A stretch of DNA of 64,000 bases from Carposina sasakii (taxonomy: Eukaryota; Arthropoda; Insecta; Lepidoptera; Carposinidae). Numbering within the stretch: position 1 is the first letter of the stretch; the number at the start of each line of letters is the position of its first letter. Location: NCBI GenBank assembly GCA_014607495.2, contig CP053152.1, positions 6,572,001 through 6,636,000 on the forward strand, written 5' to 3'. This document shows positions 1 through 10,759 of this stretch, piece after piece. The notes below the pieces were generated by a model. That model did no database searches. It was not told the origin of the DNA and saw nothing but the letters and a program-made list of their open reading frames with translations. The translations under genes and the position numbers were made by a program.

Positions 1-210
1 TATGGTCGATTTGTTTTCAAACAGATGAGATGGAACTGAATTTACAATTATTTAAAATGCAACGAATTTAAAATGCAACTGACAAATTATTTGCATTTAG
101 TATCTAAGATTTTCTTTTTGGTATTTTTATTTGGTACACTTATCAAATCCTTCATGGTTCATGTAGGTCATAGCAAAATTCTCTTGTCTTCTTTTAAAAT
201 TATTTATCAT

Positions 211-1184
211 AGTGGACGCCCGCGACTCCGTCCGCGTGGACTACAGAAAAAAAAATGTCGAAATTATCCGGGATAAAAACATTTTCCCGGGATAAAAAGT
301 AGCCTATATGTTAAGTGGGACCTGTCACAATATATTCCTGAAAACTGCACCGAAATCGGTTAAGCCGTTCCTGAGATTAGCGTGCACAAACGCACAGACA
401 GTCCCTTCCCGTGGGAATTTCGGGAAATCAATTCTTAGTGCTTCCCCGCAGTCTCCGATTTTAGCTTCACATGTACAGCGGTTTTTGTAAAAAAATTGAA
501 TTCCCGTTAGTCCCCTTCCCGTGGGAATTTCGGGAAATTCGTTCTTAGCGCTCCCTCGCAGTCCCTAATGAACGTACAGGTCTAATTTCGAATTCATATG
601 TATCGCGCTTGTCGTAAAAAAATGAATTCCCGTTTGTCCCCTTCCCGTGGGAGTTTCGAGAAATCCGTTCCTAGTGCTTCCTCGGGGTCCCAAATAAACA
701 AATATGCCCAACTTAAGATTCATATGTGTAACCGTTTTCATAAAAAATAATTAATTCCCGTTGGCCCCCTTCCCGTGGGAATTTCGGGAAATTCGTCCTT
801 AGTGCTTACTTGCAGTCCCTAATGAACATCTATGCCCAATTTCAGCTTAATATGTATAGCGGTTTTCGTAAAAATTATGAATTCCCGTTTGTCCCCTTCC
901 CGTGGGAATTTCGGGAAATCCGTTTTTAGTCCTCCCTTGCTCTCCCCAATGAACATATATGCCCGATTTCAGCTTCATATGTATAGTGGTTTTCGTAAAA
1001 AATATAGAATTCCCGTTTGTCGCCTTCCCGTGGGAATATCGGGAAATTCTTATAGCCTATGTTCATCCAGGTCCTATAAGGATTCTAACGGTGAAAGAAT
1101 TTTTAAAATCGGTCCAGTAGTTTTTGAGCCTATTCATTACAACCAAACAAACAAAGTTTTCCTCTTTATAATATTAGTGTAGAT
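211..1184 (+). mobile_element. Composite lepidopteran retroposon with internal tandem array
   Basis: It opens with the agtggacgcccgcgactccg head common in Lepidoptera and ends in a LINE/SINE-like tail (a 'cggtccagtagttttt' stretch, an acaaacaaac-rich segment, then ataatattagt). The first 190 bp match, in reverse, the element at 60820-61122, including the ccgggataaaaa doublet. After about position 400 the two differ: this copy enters a six-unit repeat and then a different tail. No complete protein frame is present; short frames inside are read-through of repeat units. The family assignment is recognition, not a search. Confidence 0.75.
401..1050 (+). repeat. Six-copy tandem repeat, about 125-128 bp unit
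   Basis: The landmark ccttcccgtgggaatttcgg recurs near 401, 510, 635, 763, 890 and 1018, giving spacings of 109, 125, 128, 127 and 128 bp. Each unit also carries a 'gcttcatatgtatagcggtttt' type segment and an A-run before the next landmark. Copies are clearly diverged, so the array is old. It lies wholly within the composite retroposon. Confidence 0.9.
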
Positions 1185-1820
1185 TAGTTTTCCATCTTAA
1201 TTTTATCTTATAATTTTAATAAATACCTAATTACTATAAAAAAGTATTAAAAGAAAAAAGTTTGTTACAAACAGTTAATTAAGTACAATAGCAGTAAGCT
1301 AAGTCTAATTAGAAGTTATTTTTTAGAAACATGGCGCTTTTATAATAAATTACACTGATGTTCAACTTATTTTTAAAAGAGTCTTTTCCAGCCTTAAATA
1401 GGCAAGAATTACTAATGCATCATACTACATACCTCACACTCGTTTTGTGCTGTGCATTCATTTTTTTTTATACAAATCAATCACAAAGCTTGATGTTGCT
1501 TTGAGGCCAATTAATTACAAACGGAATTGGACAAATTAAAATATAAAATTTTATTAGATCTTTATTTTATTAAGGTTTTATTTTGTACCTTTCGAAAATT
1601 TAAAATATTAAATATTAGAACGGTATTCTAAAACCCCAGAAGAAAATTTGTTGAAATGAAAAGTGGTGGTTAATCAAGAAGGGTAGAACCTGAGTAAAAC
1701 AAACATTTTGCAGGTTTACGAAACACTGTACAGAACTTTGGGTGCGTAAAATTTTATTACCAATCAATTCATTACGTATTTTGTTAGGTTTTTTATGGTG
1801 TTTGGCAGGTATGTGTGTGA
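1185..1820. other. AT-rich stretch, nothing recognised
   Basis: No convincing gene, RNA or repeat boundary seen. Open frames here are short and have no recognisable protein. Confidence 0.5.
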
Positions 1821-1905
1821 TGTGCCTTGAGGGAGACCTAAGTCCAGCAGTGGACTTCAATAGCCTGATGTGTTGTGTGTGTGCGTGTGTGTGTGTATTT
1901 GTTAG
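1821..1905 (+). mobile_element. LINE 3' end fragment with GT-rich tail
   Basis: The segment gtccagcagtggacttcaat is the end typical of a widespread lepidopteran LINE family, followed here by a (TG)n microsatellite at about 1870-1900. Only the last few dozen bases of the element remain. Related fragments lie, inverted, near 3500, 7430 and 9370. Confidence 0.6.
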
Positions 1906-2157
1906 ATGTATCGAAGAAAAGTTCTGATAACAGTAATTGTAACAATTTATTTATTTAATTTAGAAACTATTTCGATTTGAAAATTTGCTTTTTCACGTTC
2001 TTTTAAGTGAAATATCTTGAAAACTATTGTGAATATCAACACAAAACTTGCATAGTTGTATAGCGCTTCATCAGATCTAGTTTATGGCTAAAGTACTTTT
2101 TTGTCAAATTTGCAGATAATTAACAATTAATTAAAAACTAAAAATTGCGCTGGCAGC

Positions 2158-2236
2158 AGGTGCGCCCCGCTATACGTCTACCTCACTCCCTCGTAAGGTG
2201 TTTGAGGGAGTGAGGTAGACTTCATCTATAAGAGCG
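2158..2236. repeat. Isolated hairpin with perfect 17-bp stem
   Basis: Positions 2176-2192 (gtctacctcactccctc) are exactly complementary to 2204-2220 across an 11-nt loop. Short complementary blocks outside (gcgc and tata on both sides) allow an imperfect extension to about 2158-2236. I see no terminal duplication or other copy in the window. It could be a tiny foldback element or a structured RNA; nothing decides between them. Confidence 0.7.
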
Positions 2237-2239
2237 CCT

Positions 2240-3485
2240 TAAACTGACGTAGTTCATGATTAAAATAGCTTTAACGTGGGTGCTAGAGTGGATTAAATAT
2301 TTCTCACCTTAAATGAAACTTTACTACTAGAAGGTTAAAAATCTAGTGATAAAATGTTCATCAATGGTGTTATTTATTTATTTTATTTATATATTCATAA
2401 ATGGGTAAAATATGTAAATTATAAACTAAAACTACGAGGGTATGTACCTTATTACGTAAATTATACCATAAAGTTCCCAAATCAAAGATTACTTGGACAA
2501 AAGAAGGTTATGTATTTTTGAAAGAACTTTTGCAGTCGTCGATGCTTACTGTGTATAGTACACGAAGATCTGTCAACCGGACCAACAACCGAACTTCGGC
2601 GAATAATAGTTAAAATCACATACAAACAATACGTTTCTACGTAGAGCACTACAAAATTCGCATTACTACTTATTTTACCCTTAACGGACCTTAGTGACAT
2701 CTGCTGCATGAAACACATTAGAACGTGAACGGAATACAGTCACTAATGGTCAAATAAGCCTGACTGGACGCATGGCATCTTCGAGGAAATTGCAGAGACG
2801 TGATACCCGTACTTTAACACATTACACATGTTACGTACTCTGTACGCACTTGACAGACTAATGCAGGTGAACATTTCCGGAAAACTCAGTATTTTGTTAT
2901 TATACCCATAGGTAGATCAGTATACCCGCATGCATTACATATTCTGCAAAGGCAAAGCAATAGGTAGGTTCCCTATCAAATTGTTACGAGTTAACAATTC
3001 GAGAGGGAAAATTGTACAATTTTCTTGTTGTAATGTCGATTTTATAGGATAAGGGATATCTATTATTAGATAACATTTACAAAACGAGCTTTAAAATTAT
3101 GTTATAGAAACAGAAATAGTCCTTATCCTTATAATGATGTACCTTTATTCCTGTGACAACAAACTAGCTTTAAATAATTAAACATTAGAGATGAATACAA
3201 AGGTCATTCCGGATTTATGAAAACAACACAGATTTATTTTAACCCCTCTCTTAATTTATTTGAAAAAGGTTTTATCTTAGACACTTTGCGAAACATAATT
3301 TAAAAAGGTTTATCTGGTACAAATCCTGTTGGTCTGAAAATAGCTCTACAAAGAGAAGAGGACAATTCCATTGCGTCGAAGAAAATTCTTGATTACCTGG
3401 GCATACTTCGGATTTACACGTAACGACTAGACGCGGTCGTTTTGGACGGACGTGTATAGGTGCAACTGGTGCAAGTAAGGGTGAT
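2240..3485. other. No gene recognised
   Basis: AT-rich sequence with short open frames on both strands and no recognisable protein, RNA or element ends. Confidence 0.5.
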
Positions 3486-3489
3486 CTAT

Positions 3490-3760
3490 AACATCATCAT
3501 CATCACCATCAGCCTATTGCAGTCCACCGCTGGACGTAGGCCTCCCCCAGGGCACGCCACAAGACTGCCAAGGGGGTTATTTGCCCATAGTCACCACGGA
3601 CGCAGGCGGGTTGGTGACCGTAGTTTGTATTTTAAACTATGTTGTCAACACGGGAGGCGCTGCTGCCCACCTCCCGGAAACCCTTAATCGCCTACGATAC
3701 CCACAGGCAGACATGGGATGGTACGAATTCTACTCTGCCGGCACCACGTGATCTATAGGT
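3490..3760 (-). mobile_element. Decayed LINE/SINE fragments
   Basis: A catcatcat stretch followed by cctattgcagtccaccgctg is the reverse complement of the common lepidopteran LINE 3' end. From about 3613 the sequence (gactatgttgtcaacac-like, then a gacatggg stretch and an attctactctgccggcacca stretch) matches a related fragment at 32370-32480. The short frame 3460-3687 is a by-product. Confidence 0.55.
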
Positions 3761-3764
3761 ATAA

Positions 3765-5228
3765 TATATATATTTAAGTAAATCACTATTTCTCTTGATG
3801 ATCGCATCGAGCCTTACTACATATTTATATGTATGTATGTATAGTTATAGTACCTACTAGATAATCTTCAACAAACATAGTGTTCCGCTGTTATATGTAT
3901 AATATATCCAGCTGTCTGTATGTCGCCTAAGTACCTATAATATGACGGAAAATCGCATTCGCCATAGTTTGGTAACGAAAAACGAAATAAACCAAAACCT
4001 ACTTGACCGATTCGGTTCCTATATTTTAAGAATCAGATAAGTCTGATCGAAATCACATCGTTCAGTGTTTTCAAACCAATCTGTCCGTTTTATTGTCACT
4101 GAAATCTAGCCCAGCTCCAGTTAATGAAGTCGTTAAACAATTAAACACATTTCTAACAAGCTGAGTTTCCTTCTCTTATGTAAATAACTTCAGGGGAGCT
4201 TTGAGAACTTGGTATTTTAACGAGTTGATACCTATAACGAGCAAATCGCGTGCATTGTGTACTGCAATACGTTTGCTATCGAAATGTTTACTATTTCATT
4301 TCCGGGAAACTTGGACTCAATTTCCATAAATTGTAGATTTTGTGATAAACAAAAACGGAAATTGACAAATTACTTTATTATTAAACCATAATATGAGCCA
4401 ATGAACCCACTTCTACCACGTTTCCACGCTTGTCCACTGGTGACGAAAATATGTATACAAAATTTTATCTAGTTCATTATCACTTAAACCTTAAGCCTAG
4501 AAAGATATAGGTCTACCGATTAACTTAGTCAGGTTTTTAATACAGATATTTTATATACATAATTTAATAAAATACTATACAGTATAATTAAAATATACTA
4601 TTTAATAAAAATATTTACAGATAGAATATGGCCTTCAAATCCTCCACCGATGGCAGCGTGCCCCTTAAGCCTTATTTATGTCTCCAAACTGACTGATACG
4701 CGTAGTTATAAGATTTTCTTATTTCTTGTTAAAATCTCAAGTATTCAGAGATAAGTATTTAAAGTTGGCCATGCCTTCCTACCTGGAGGTCTATTGCTAC
4801 ATTTCGATTGCAATATATTCCGTACAAGCGGTATGATATAGCGAATATTATGGAGTAATAAGACATCATACGGGTAAGCGGCTATAAACCTCCCTGATAA
4901 AAAGTTTCACGATTTCTGTTATTCCCTGAGTCGTTCCTTCTTTTTAAGCGTGCGACTATTAAAAAAATTGATAACTGATTTTGGTAACATAATCTAACCA
5001 CGTTTCTTCAAGCGTAGGATAATATACTTATATGTAAGTACATATTGCTAGTTTATTTTTATAAACCCAGCATAAAAGCCTAGCTTAGTTATTTTAGGCT
5101 TATTTAAATTCCTTTAGCTAAAGAGGCTCATTGCGATGAAATAGTACACATGAATTTAATTTCATATATTTTTTTAAGGATTATGGTTTGATCGATGATA
5201 GTTATTTTTGTTGACATTATTTCGTTTG
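3765..5228. other. No gene recognised
   Basis: AT-rich, no long open frame, no clear element boundary. Confidence 0.5.
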
Positions 5229-5385
5229 CCTGTACTGCTGTACCGGCTGCATTTCCTTCCGTGCATGTCGCAAGAGCCGGCTAAGGAATTTAGGAGCGTT
5301 CCCTCGGAAGATGACCTAGTAACTTTGTCACGTTGCAATCACGATCTTTTTTACGATCCTGCAGTTCTAATCACCCTATTTTTAT
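5229..5385 (+). repeat. Dispersed repeat, 'cttccgtgcatgtcg' family, copy 1
   Basis: The string cttccgtgcatgtcgcaaga and the following ctaaggaattta and ctgcagttct segments recur at 55130-55312 in the same orientation. Inverted related copies lie at 36425-36665, 48550-48722 and 60580-60742. It has the look of an old SINE-like repeat. Confidence 0.55.
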
Positions 5386-5389
5386 GATA

Positions 5390-6787
5390 TATATTTATAA
5401 AATATATTAACTATTTACCCTATAATATTTATTTATAGTATATATTAACTATTTACTTATGATTCTACTAAAAAGTATAAGATATGTCAAAACTTTTTAT
5501 AAGGCGCTATGATGACATTCTGTTTTTTATTAAATCAAATAAAAATGTATGATACTCGACACTTAATTCGCGTCGACTGAAATTTGTACACATTAATATG
5601 ATAATGTGTTTCTACTCCATTAGAGCGGCCAAAAGGGATGAAACGGGGACAAGGCGCGGGGAAGAATTCAATTCTAATTTCCGACAAAAAAAAAACTCGC
5701 TGTAACACCACACTTATTTCACTAAGTGGTATGACGAAACACAGATTTGGCCCTAATACCCACTCTGATATAATTAAAAAAGTAGGCGAATCACTACCAC
5801 GAAAAACAACATTGATGATTTCTATGAACTGCCGAATAACAGACGACCTATTTCTGTATTATTTCTTTAGAAATTTACTTGTCCACGTAATAATAAAAAT
5901 TTAAGTGATATCACCTGAAATTAAAGACTTGAAAGCTTTTACAATTTCCTTTATTTTGTTAGTCATTAAATACGAGAGGAACACTCCATGTCCCTTGATA
6001 CAATGTCACGAATTTAGATTTTTTATCTGAAGTTTTCTACGGTTAAACCGACTTAATAAAAGGTATTTCTTGATAAATAACTTAAACTGGGAGTTGTTAA
6101 CTTTTACATTATCAACTTATAATTTTGCGCAAACTTAGGCCAAAGACGTAACTCGGTAAACAAAATTACCTTATCTGGGTATTTTGATCTTGTCTTGCTA
6201 TGCATATAAATTAACATTCTGAATCTTTAAAATTACTTAAAAGTGCTAAAAACTATTGTAAAATCTATTCTTAAAGGTTAAAAATCGCAGTTACCTACTT
6301 ATGGATGCTGACTACTGTCACGGAGCACGGCTAATGCCATATTTCAATGAGTTTAGAAACAATTATACTTTATTTCGATACAACTATGCAGTGGGATGCT
6401 TAGCCATGCTACATTCCAAATGTTTCCCGTGACACGAAGGTTACGCTGATTGAAATAAGCAAAACTGGTTGATGATAGAGTGAATGGAGTTTTACCAGGA
6501 TGATACGGCAGCATGACCTCCCGTTCCATGCCGTGCTACGACGTCAGTCAGCGCCGACTCTTATTAGGAAAATGTACTCGAAAACTCAGATTTCTTCATT
6601 CTTGCCGAAAATTGGTGTAAAGTGTTAGGAAGATGCACTGAAGGAAGCCCCAGTATTTTTAACAAAAAAAAAAATATCTTCTACTATATGAAGTAAATAA
6701 TAGCAAGATAGATTTCCCATGAAACGATTTTTTATTTTATTTCATACCTCTTTGTTCAACAAGGAACTTATTAATTAGATTAGTTTA
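5390..6787. other. No gene recognised
   Basis: The 88-codon frame at 5638-5904 has no recognisable domain and ordinary AT-rich composition. I treat it as chance. Confidence 0.5.
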
Positions 6788-7932
6788 TTAACCGACTTCA
6801 AATTATATAATTTTTTTAAAACGAAAAACCGACTTCCTCTCAAAACTCGAACTTACTAAAGTAAAATTTTACTAAAGGGCAAATATATATTGCGTTAAGC
6901 CGTGTACGAAGTTTAGGAGGCATAATATTGTCAGATTTATATGCCAGCAAATGATTAAATAGGCCACATGACAAAAGAGAAAAAGGACTAGGCTTCGAAA
7001 CTAGCAATATGATGATGATGATGATAATGATAACCTCCGACCGATTTCGGTCATGGCGACCACTTCTACTCCTAGATATTACTAAGTTGGCGTTCATGCT
7101 GGATCGGAGGCACTTGAGGTGGAATCGATCCAGAGTGCGTATGTGGCGACGGTACATGCACCACGCCTCGGAGGAATATAAGAGATTTGGCAGCACAACA
7201 GCCATGTACACTCTTATTTAAGCAACATATAATTACACTCCTTCTTCCTGCCCTGTTCCCAATAATTTGAGGTCGGTGCAATATGTAGGTACTCTTCTTT
7301 CATTCATCCCTATTATCCGTCATCTCGTTATTCTCATGTCTACCTCTTCCTCTATAACCATCTTACTTCGGACACGGCTTAACGCAACATATAATTACAC
7401 GACATAACACAATTATCTTCATCTTCATAAGCCTATTGCAGTCCACTACTGGACGTAGGCCTCCCCCTGCCATAGGGGGATTTTGTTACTAAAAAGTTCC
7501 TCTATCTGTTTTACGGCAGCTCCATCATCAGACCCTCGTTTCCTTAATATTATGTGTAGCTGACCAAAATTCTCTATAAAAATCTAAAAACGGACTACTC
7601 GTGCCCTTTATATTTGAGGATATCCCCAGATTCCTTAGAGATTCCATCATCAGATATTATGTTTTATATGTAGGTGATCAAAACGCTCAGTAAAAGTATA
7701 AAAACAGACTACATGTGCCTACAATATTTGAGGATTGCCCTCGATTTCTCCAAGATCCCATCATCAGATCCTGATGTGGTGAATATAGGACCAACCTGGA
7801 AGTATACCATGACCAACTATAAAAAAAAATTGAAATCGGTTCATAAACGACGGAGTTCTGAGGTAACACACATAAAAAATATAAAAAAAACATACAGACG
7901 AATTGATAACCTCTGTTTTTGAAGTCGGTTAA
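6788..7932. mobile_element. ttaaccgacttcaaa-bounded element, duplicate A
   Basis: The unit starts with ttaaccgacttcaaa (6788) and ends with its inverse tttttgaagtcggttaa (to 7932), so it has short terminal inverted repeats. It carries a truncated piece of a minus-strand non-LTR reverse transcriptase around 7008-7260 and an inverted copy of the family seen again at 9850-10117. It is repeated as duplicate B, but lacks about 490 bp present there near the equivalent of 7100. Confidence 0.75.
7008..7260 (-). pseudogene. Truncated non-LTR reverse transcriptase fragment (copy A)
   Basis: On the minus strand it encodes [20 protein letters not shown], matching the equivalent part of the longer fragment in duplicate B. 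It then breaks where about 490 bp are missing and continues into the ATC-rich tail (the gat/atg run at 7008-7030). It cannot encode an active enzyme. Confidence 0.7.
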
Positions 7933-8080
7933 ATAATTTTTTTCAAACGAAAAACCGACTTCCTCCCAAAACTCGAGCTTACTAAAGTAAAATTTTACTA
8001 AAGGGCAAATATATATTGCGTTAAGCCGTGTACGAAGTTTAGGAGGCATAATATATTTATTGTCAGATATATATAATACT

Positions 8081-8377
8081 AGTGGACGCCCGCGACTTCG
8101 TCCGCGTGGAAATTGAATTGTAGCTTATATGACACGTTTGTCGGTTTACCAAAGCAGCGCCATCTATTGATTACTTACTCAACCAAGTCGAAAGGTATAA
8201 CAGACAAATAATTAGCAATAAATTAAAATTGCGACTATAATTTGAGATTTAAACTATCCTATCTCTCAAGTTGGATCGAACTGCACATGGTGTGCGAATT
8301 TTATTATAATCGGTTAAGTGGTTTAGGAGTCCATTGAGGACAAACATTGTGACACGAGATTTATATATATTAAGATT
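8081..8377 (+). mobile_element. cccgcgacttcgtccgcg-type retroposon insertion
   Basis: The element starts agtggacgcccgcgacttcg and ends gagatttatatatattaaga, both typical of a lepidopteran retroposon family. It interrupts duplicate B but not A. Flanking near-repeats (tgtcagatatatataat before, tgtcagatttatataat after) look like a target-site duplication of about 17 bp, consistent with target-primed insertion after the A/B duplication. Confidence 0.75.
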
Positions 8378-8461
8378 GTCAGATTTATATAATTTTTATA
8401 TAAAATAGGCCACAAGACAAAAGAGAAAAAGGACTAGGCTTCGAAACTTTACGTCTGACAA

Positions 8462-9240
8462 TATGATGATTATGATGATAATGATGACCTCCGACCAATT
8501 TCGGTCATAGCGACCACTTCTACTCCTAGATATTACTAAGTTGGCGTTCATGCGCTCGGAGATGGCTTACATTTACATAGCCAATCTTCGCCCTGAACGC
8601 CCGCGCACACAGAGGACAGGTTAGTGCGCCATTATTGTATTATAGATAATGGCAGCAGGAGGACGAGTCTTTAGTTCATCACGTTTAGCGTCAAGTTCAG
8701 CTTGACGCTGCTCGTCGAACTCGTGTACTTGCTTTATCACCGTCCTGCGCCACTCTGGTCGTTGTGCTGCCAAAACTTCCCATTTAGATGGATCTATATT
8801 GCATCTCTTCATATGTCTTTTCGGAACATTTTTGTATCTGAGGAGTTGCCCGCCGCGTTTCCGCTTGCCCTCCTCCAGTTCAGAAAAGAAGATGCGCTTA
8901 GCCAATCTCTCCTCCGCCATACGAGACACATGACCGCACCACCAAAGCTGCCGACGAATTAAGTAGGCCTCAATGCCACTTACATTGGCTCTTCGCAATA
9001 CTTCGGTATTACGCACTCGGTCGGACCACCTGATTCTCATAATTGATTGGAAGCACTTGAGGTGGAATTGATCCAGAGTGCGTATGTGGCGACGGTACAT
9101 GCACCACGCCTCGGAGGAATGTAAGAGATTTTGCAGTACAACAGCCATGTACACACTTATTTAAGCAACATATAATTACACTCCTTCTTCCTGCCCTGTT
9201 GCCAATCATTTGGGGTCGGTGCAATATGTAGGTACTCTTT
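8462..9240 (-). mobile_element. LINE 3' part with ATC-rich tail (copy B)
   Basis: On the minus strand the reverse transcriptase C-terminal frame is followed by a short untranslated stretch and an (ATC)n-like tail at 8462-8485, the usual layout of a LINE 3' end. Only the 3' portion is present. Confidence 0.7.
8621..9154 (-). pseudogene. Non-LTR retrotransposon reverse transcriptase, C-terminal fragment
   Basis: The 177-codon frame has the segment [20 protein letters not shown] followed by WWCGHVSRM, then [14 protein letters not shown] and [14 protein letters not shown]. This order is characteristic of the C-terminal part of a group of insect and vertebrate LINE polymerases, lying after the catalytic palm. 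The catalytic motifs themselves are absent, so this is a 5'-truncated relic. The clade (RTE-like or other) cannot be fixed from this part. It is intact over its length, in contrast with duplicate A. Confidence 0.8.
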
Positions 9241-9750
9241 TTTCATTCATCCCTATTATCCGTGATCTCGTTATTCTCATTTGTACCTCTTCCTCTATAA
9301 CCATCTTACTTCGGACACGGCTTAACGCAACATATAATTTCATGACTTAACACAATTATCTTCATCTTCATAAGCCTATTGCAGTCCATTACTGGACGTA
9401 GCCCCCACCTGCCATAGGGGGATTTTGTTACTAAAAAGTTCCACTATCTGTTTTTCGACGGCTCCATCATCAGACCCTCGTTTCCTTTATATTATGTGTA
9501 GCTGACCAAAATTCTCTATAAAAATCTAAAAACGGACTACTCGTGCCTTTTATATTTGAGGATATCCCTAGATTCCTTAGAGATTCCATCATCAGATGTT
9601 ATGTTTTATATGTAGGTGATCAAAACGCTCAGTAAAAGTATAAAAACAGACTACATGTGCCTACAATATTCGAGGATTGCCCTCGATTTCTCCAAGATCC
9701 CATCATCAGATCCTGATGTGGTGAATATGGGACCAACCTGGAAGTAACAC

Positions 9751-9754
<4 letters not shown>

Positions 9755-9819
<65 letters not shown>
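9755..9819 (+). repeat. 65-base uninterrupted A tract
   Basis: Sixty-five consecutive A. The matching place in duplicate A has only short A-runs broken by T. Its length may be unreliable, as homopolymers of this size are hard to sequence. Confidence 0.9.
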
Positions 9820-9820
<1 letters not shown>

Positions 9821-9849
9821 ATAGAGACGAATTGATAACCTCTCTTTTT

Positions 9850-10117
9850 GAAGTCGGTTAAAAAGGAGGACGTTCTCAATTCGTCTGTATGTATAGGTAT
9901 AATATTTTTTTTTAATGTATGTTCACCGATATTTCCGTCAATTATAGACAGATTTCAATTTTTTTATTTTTGTTGGATAGAGTTCACTTCTGAGGTGGTC
10001 CCATTTTCACCAGGTCAGGATCTGATGATGGGATCCAGGAGAAATCTAGGGCAACCACCGAAAATTGTATGCTCGTATGGTGCTTTTGTTACATAATCAT
10101 GTCTTACTCAGGTATAT
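9850..10117 (+). mobile_element. gaagtcggttaa-family element, head-to-head with duplicate B
   Basis: From gaagtcggttaa the sequence runs into aggaggacgttctcaattcg and a catcag/ctgatgatgg region. The same family lies inverted in the end of each duplicate (for example 7670-7930). The two orientations face each other around 9850. It leads directly into the 129-bp minisatellite, which I take to be part of the same element. Confidence 0.65.
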
Positions 10118-10124
10118 ACTTCAG

Positions 10125-10759
10125 GGTGTCAACATCTAATGCTGCTGTGCTGATGATGAAGCTACAGAACTCCTTAACGGTTAGGAGTTGGGAGACAGTA
10201 CAGCAATTGGTCGATGAAAACTATTTAGTATTATATAGGGCTGACGTGTTACTTGAATCAACATCTGATGCTGCTGTGCTGTAGATGAAGCTACAGAACT
10301 CCTTAACGGTTAGGAGTTGGGAGACAGTACTGCAATTGGTCGATGAAAACTATTTAATAGTATGTAGGGCTAACGTGTTACTTGAATTAACATCTGATGC
10401 TGCTGTGCTGATGATGAAGCTACAGATCTCCACAGTACTGCAATTGGTCGATGGAAACTATTTATTAGTATGTAGGCAAACGTGTTACTTGAATTAACAT
10501 CTGATGCTGCTGTGCTGATTATGAAGCTACAGAACTCCTTAATGGTTAGGAGTTGGGAGACAGTACTGCAATTGGTCGATGGAAACTATTTAGTAGTATG
10601 TAGGGCTAATGTGTTACTTGAATCAACATCTGATGCTGCTGTGCTGATGATGAAGCTACAGAACTCCTTAACGGTTAGGAGTTGGGACACAGTACTGCAA
10701 TTGGTCGATGGAAACTATATAGTAGTATGTAGGGCTAACTTGTTGCTTGTGAGGTATAC
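10125..10759 (+). repeat. 129-bp minisatellite, left part (five units)
   Basis: The marker gctgctgtgctg starts at 10141, 10270, 10399, 10505 and 10634: spacings 129, 129, 106 and 129. Each unit also carries gaactccttaacggttagga and caattggtcgatg. Because 129 is 43 codons, a single frame can stay open across units. The third unit has lost about 23 bp. The fifth unit is interrupted by the LTR array, and the tract continues at 27035. Confidence 0.92.

Larger units (their letters stand above)
7933..9861. mobile_element. Direct duplicate B of the 6.8-kb unit
   Basis: It follows duplicate A with no unrelated DNA between, and shares with A the blocks cgaaaaaccgacttcct, aagggcaaatatatattgcg, the atg-rich tail and the whole end up to gaagtcggttaa (9861). 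It differs by holding a separate insertion at 8081-8377, a fuller reverse transcriptase fragment (about 8553-9045 has no counterpart in A), and a long A-run at 9755-9819. Confidence 0.8.

Noticed and set aside
2204..2232. let-7 microRNA because of the tgaggtag seed
   Set aside because: let-7 lies on the 5' arm of its precursor and continues differently after the seed; here the match is at the base of the 3' arm and stops after eight bases.
5638..5904. 88-codon frame as a small gene
   Set aside because: No domain, no supporting signals, base composition as in flanking noncoding DNA.
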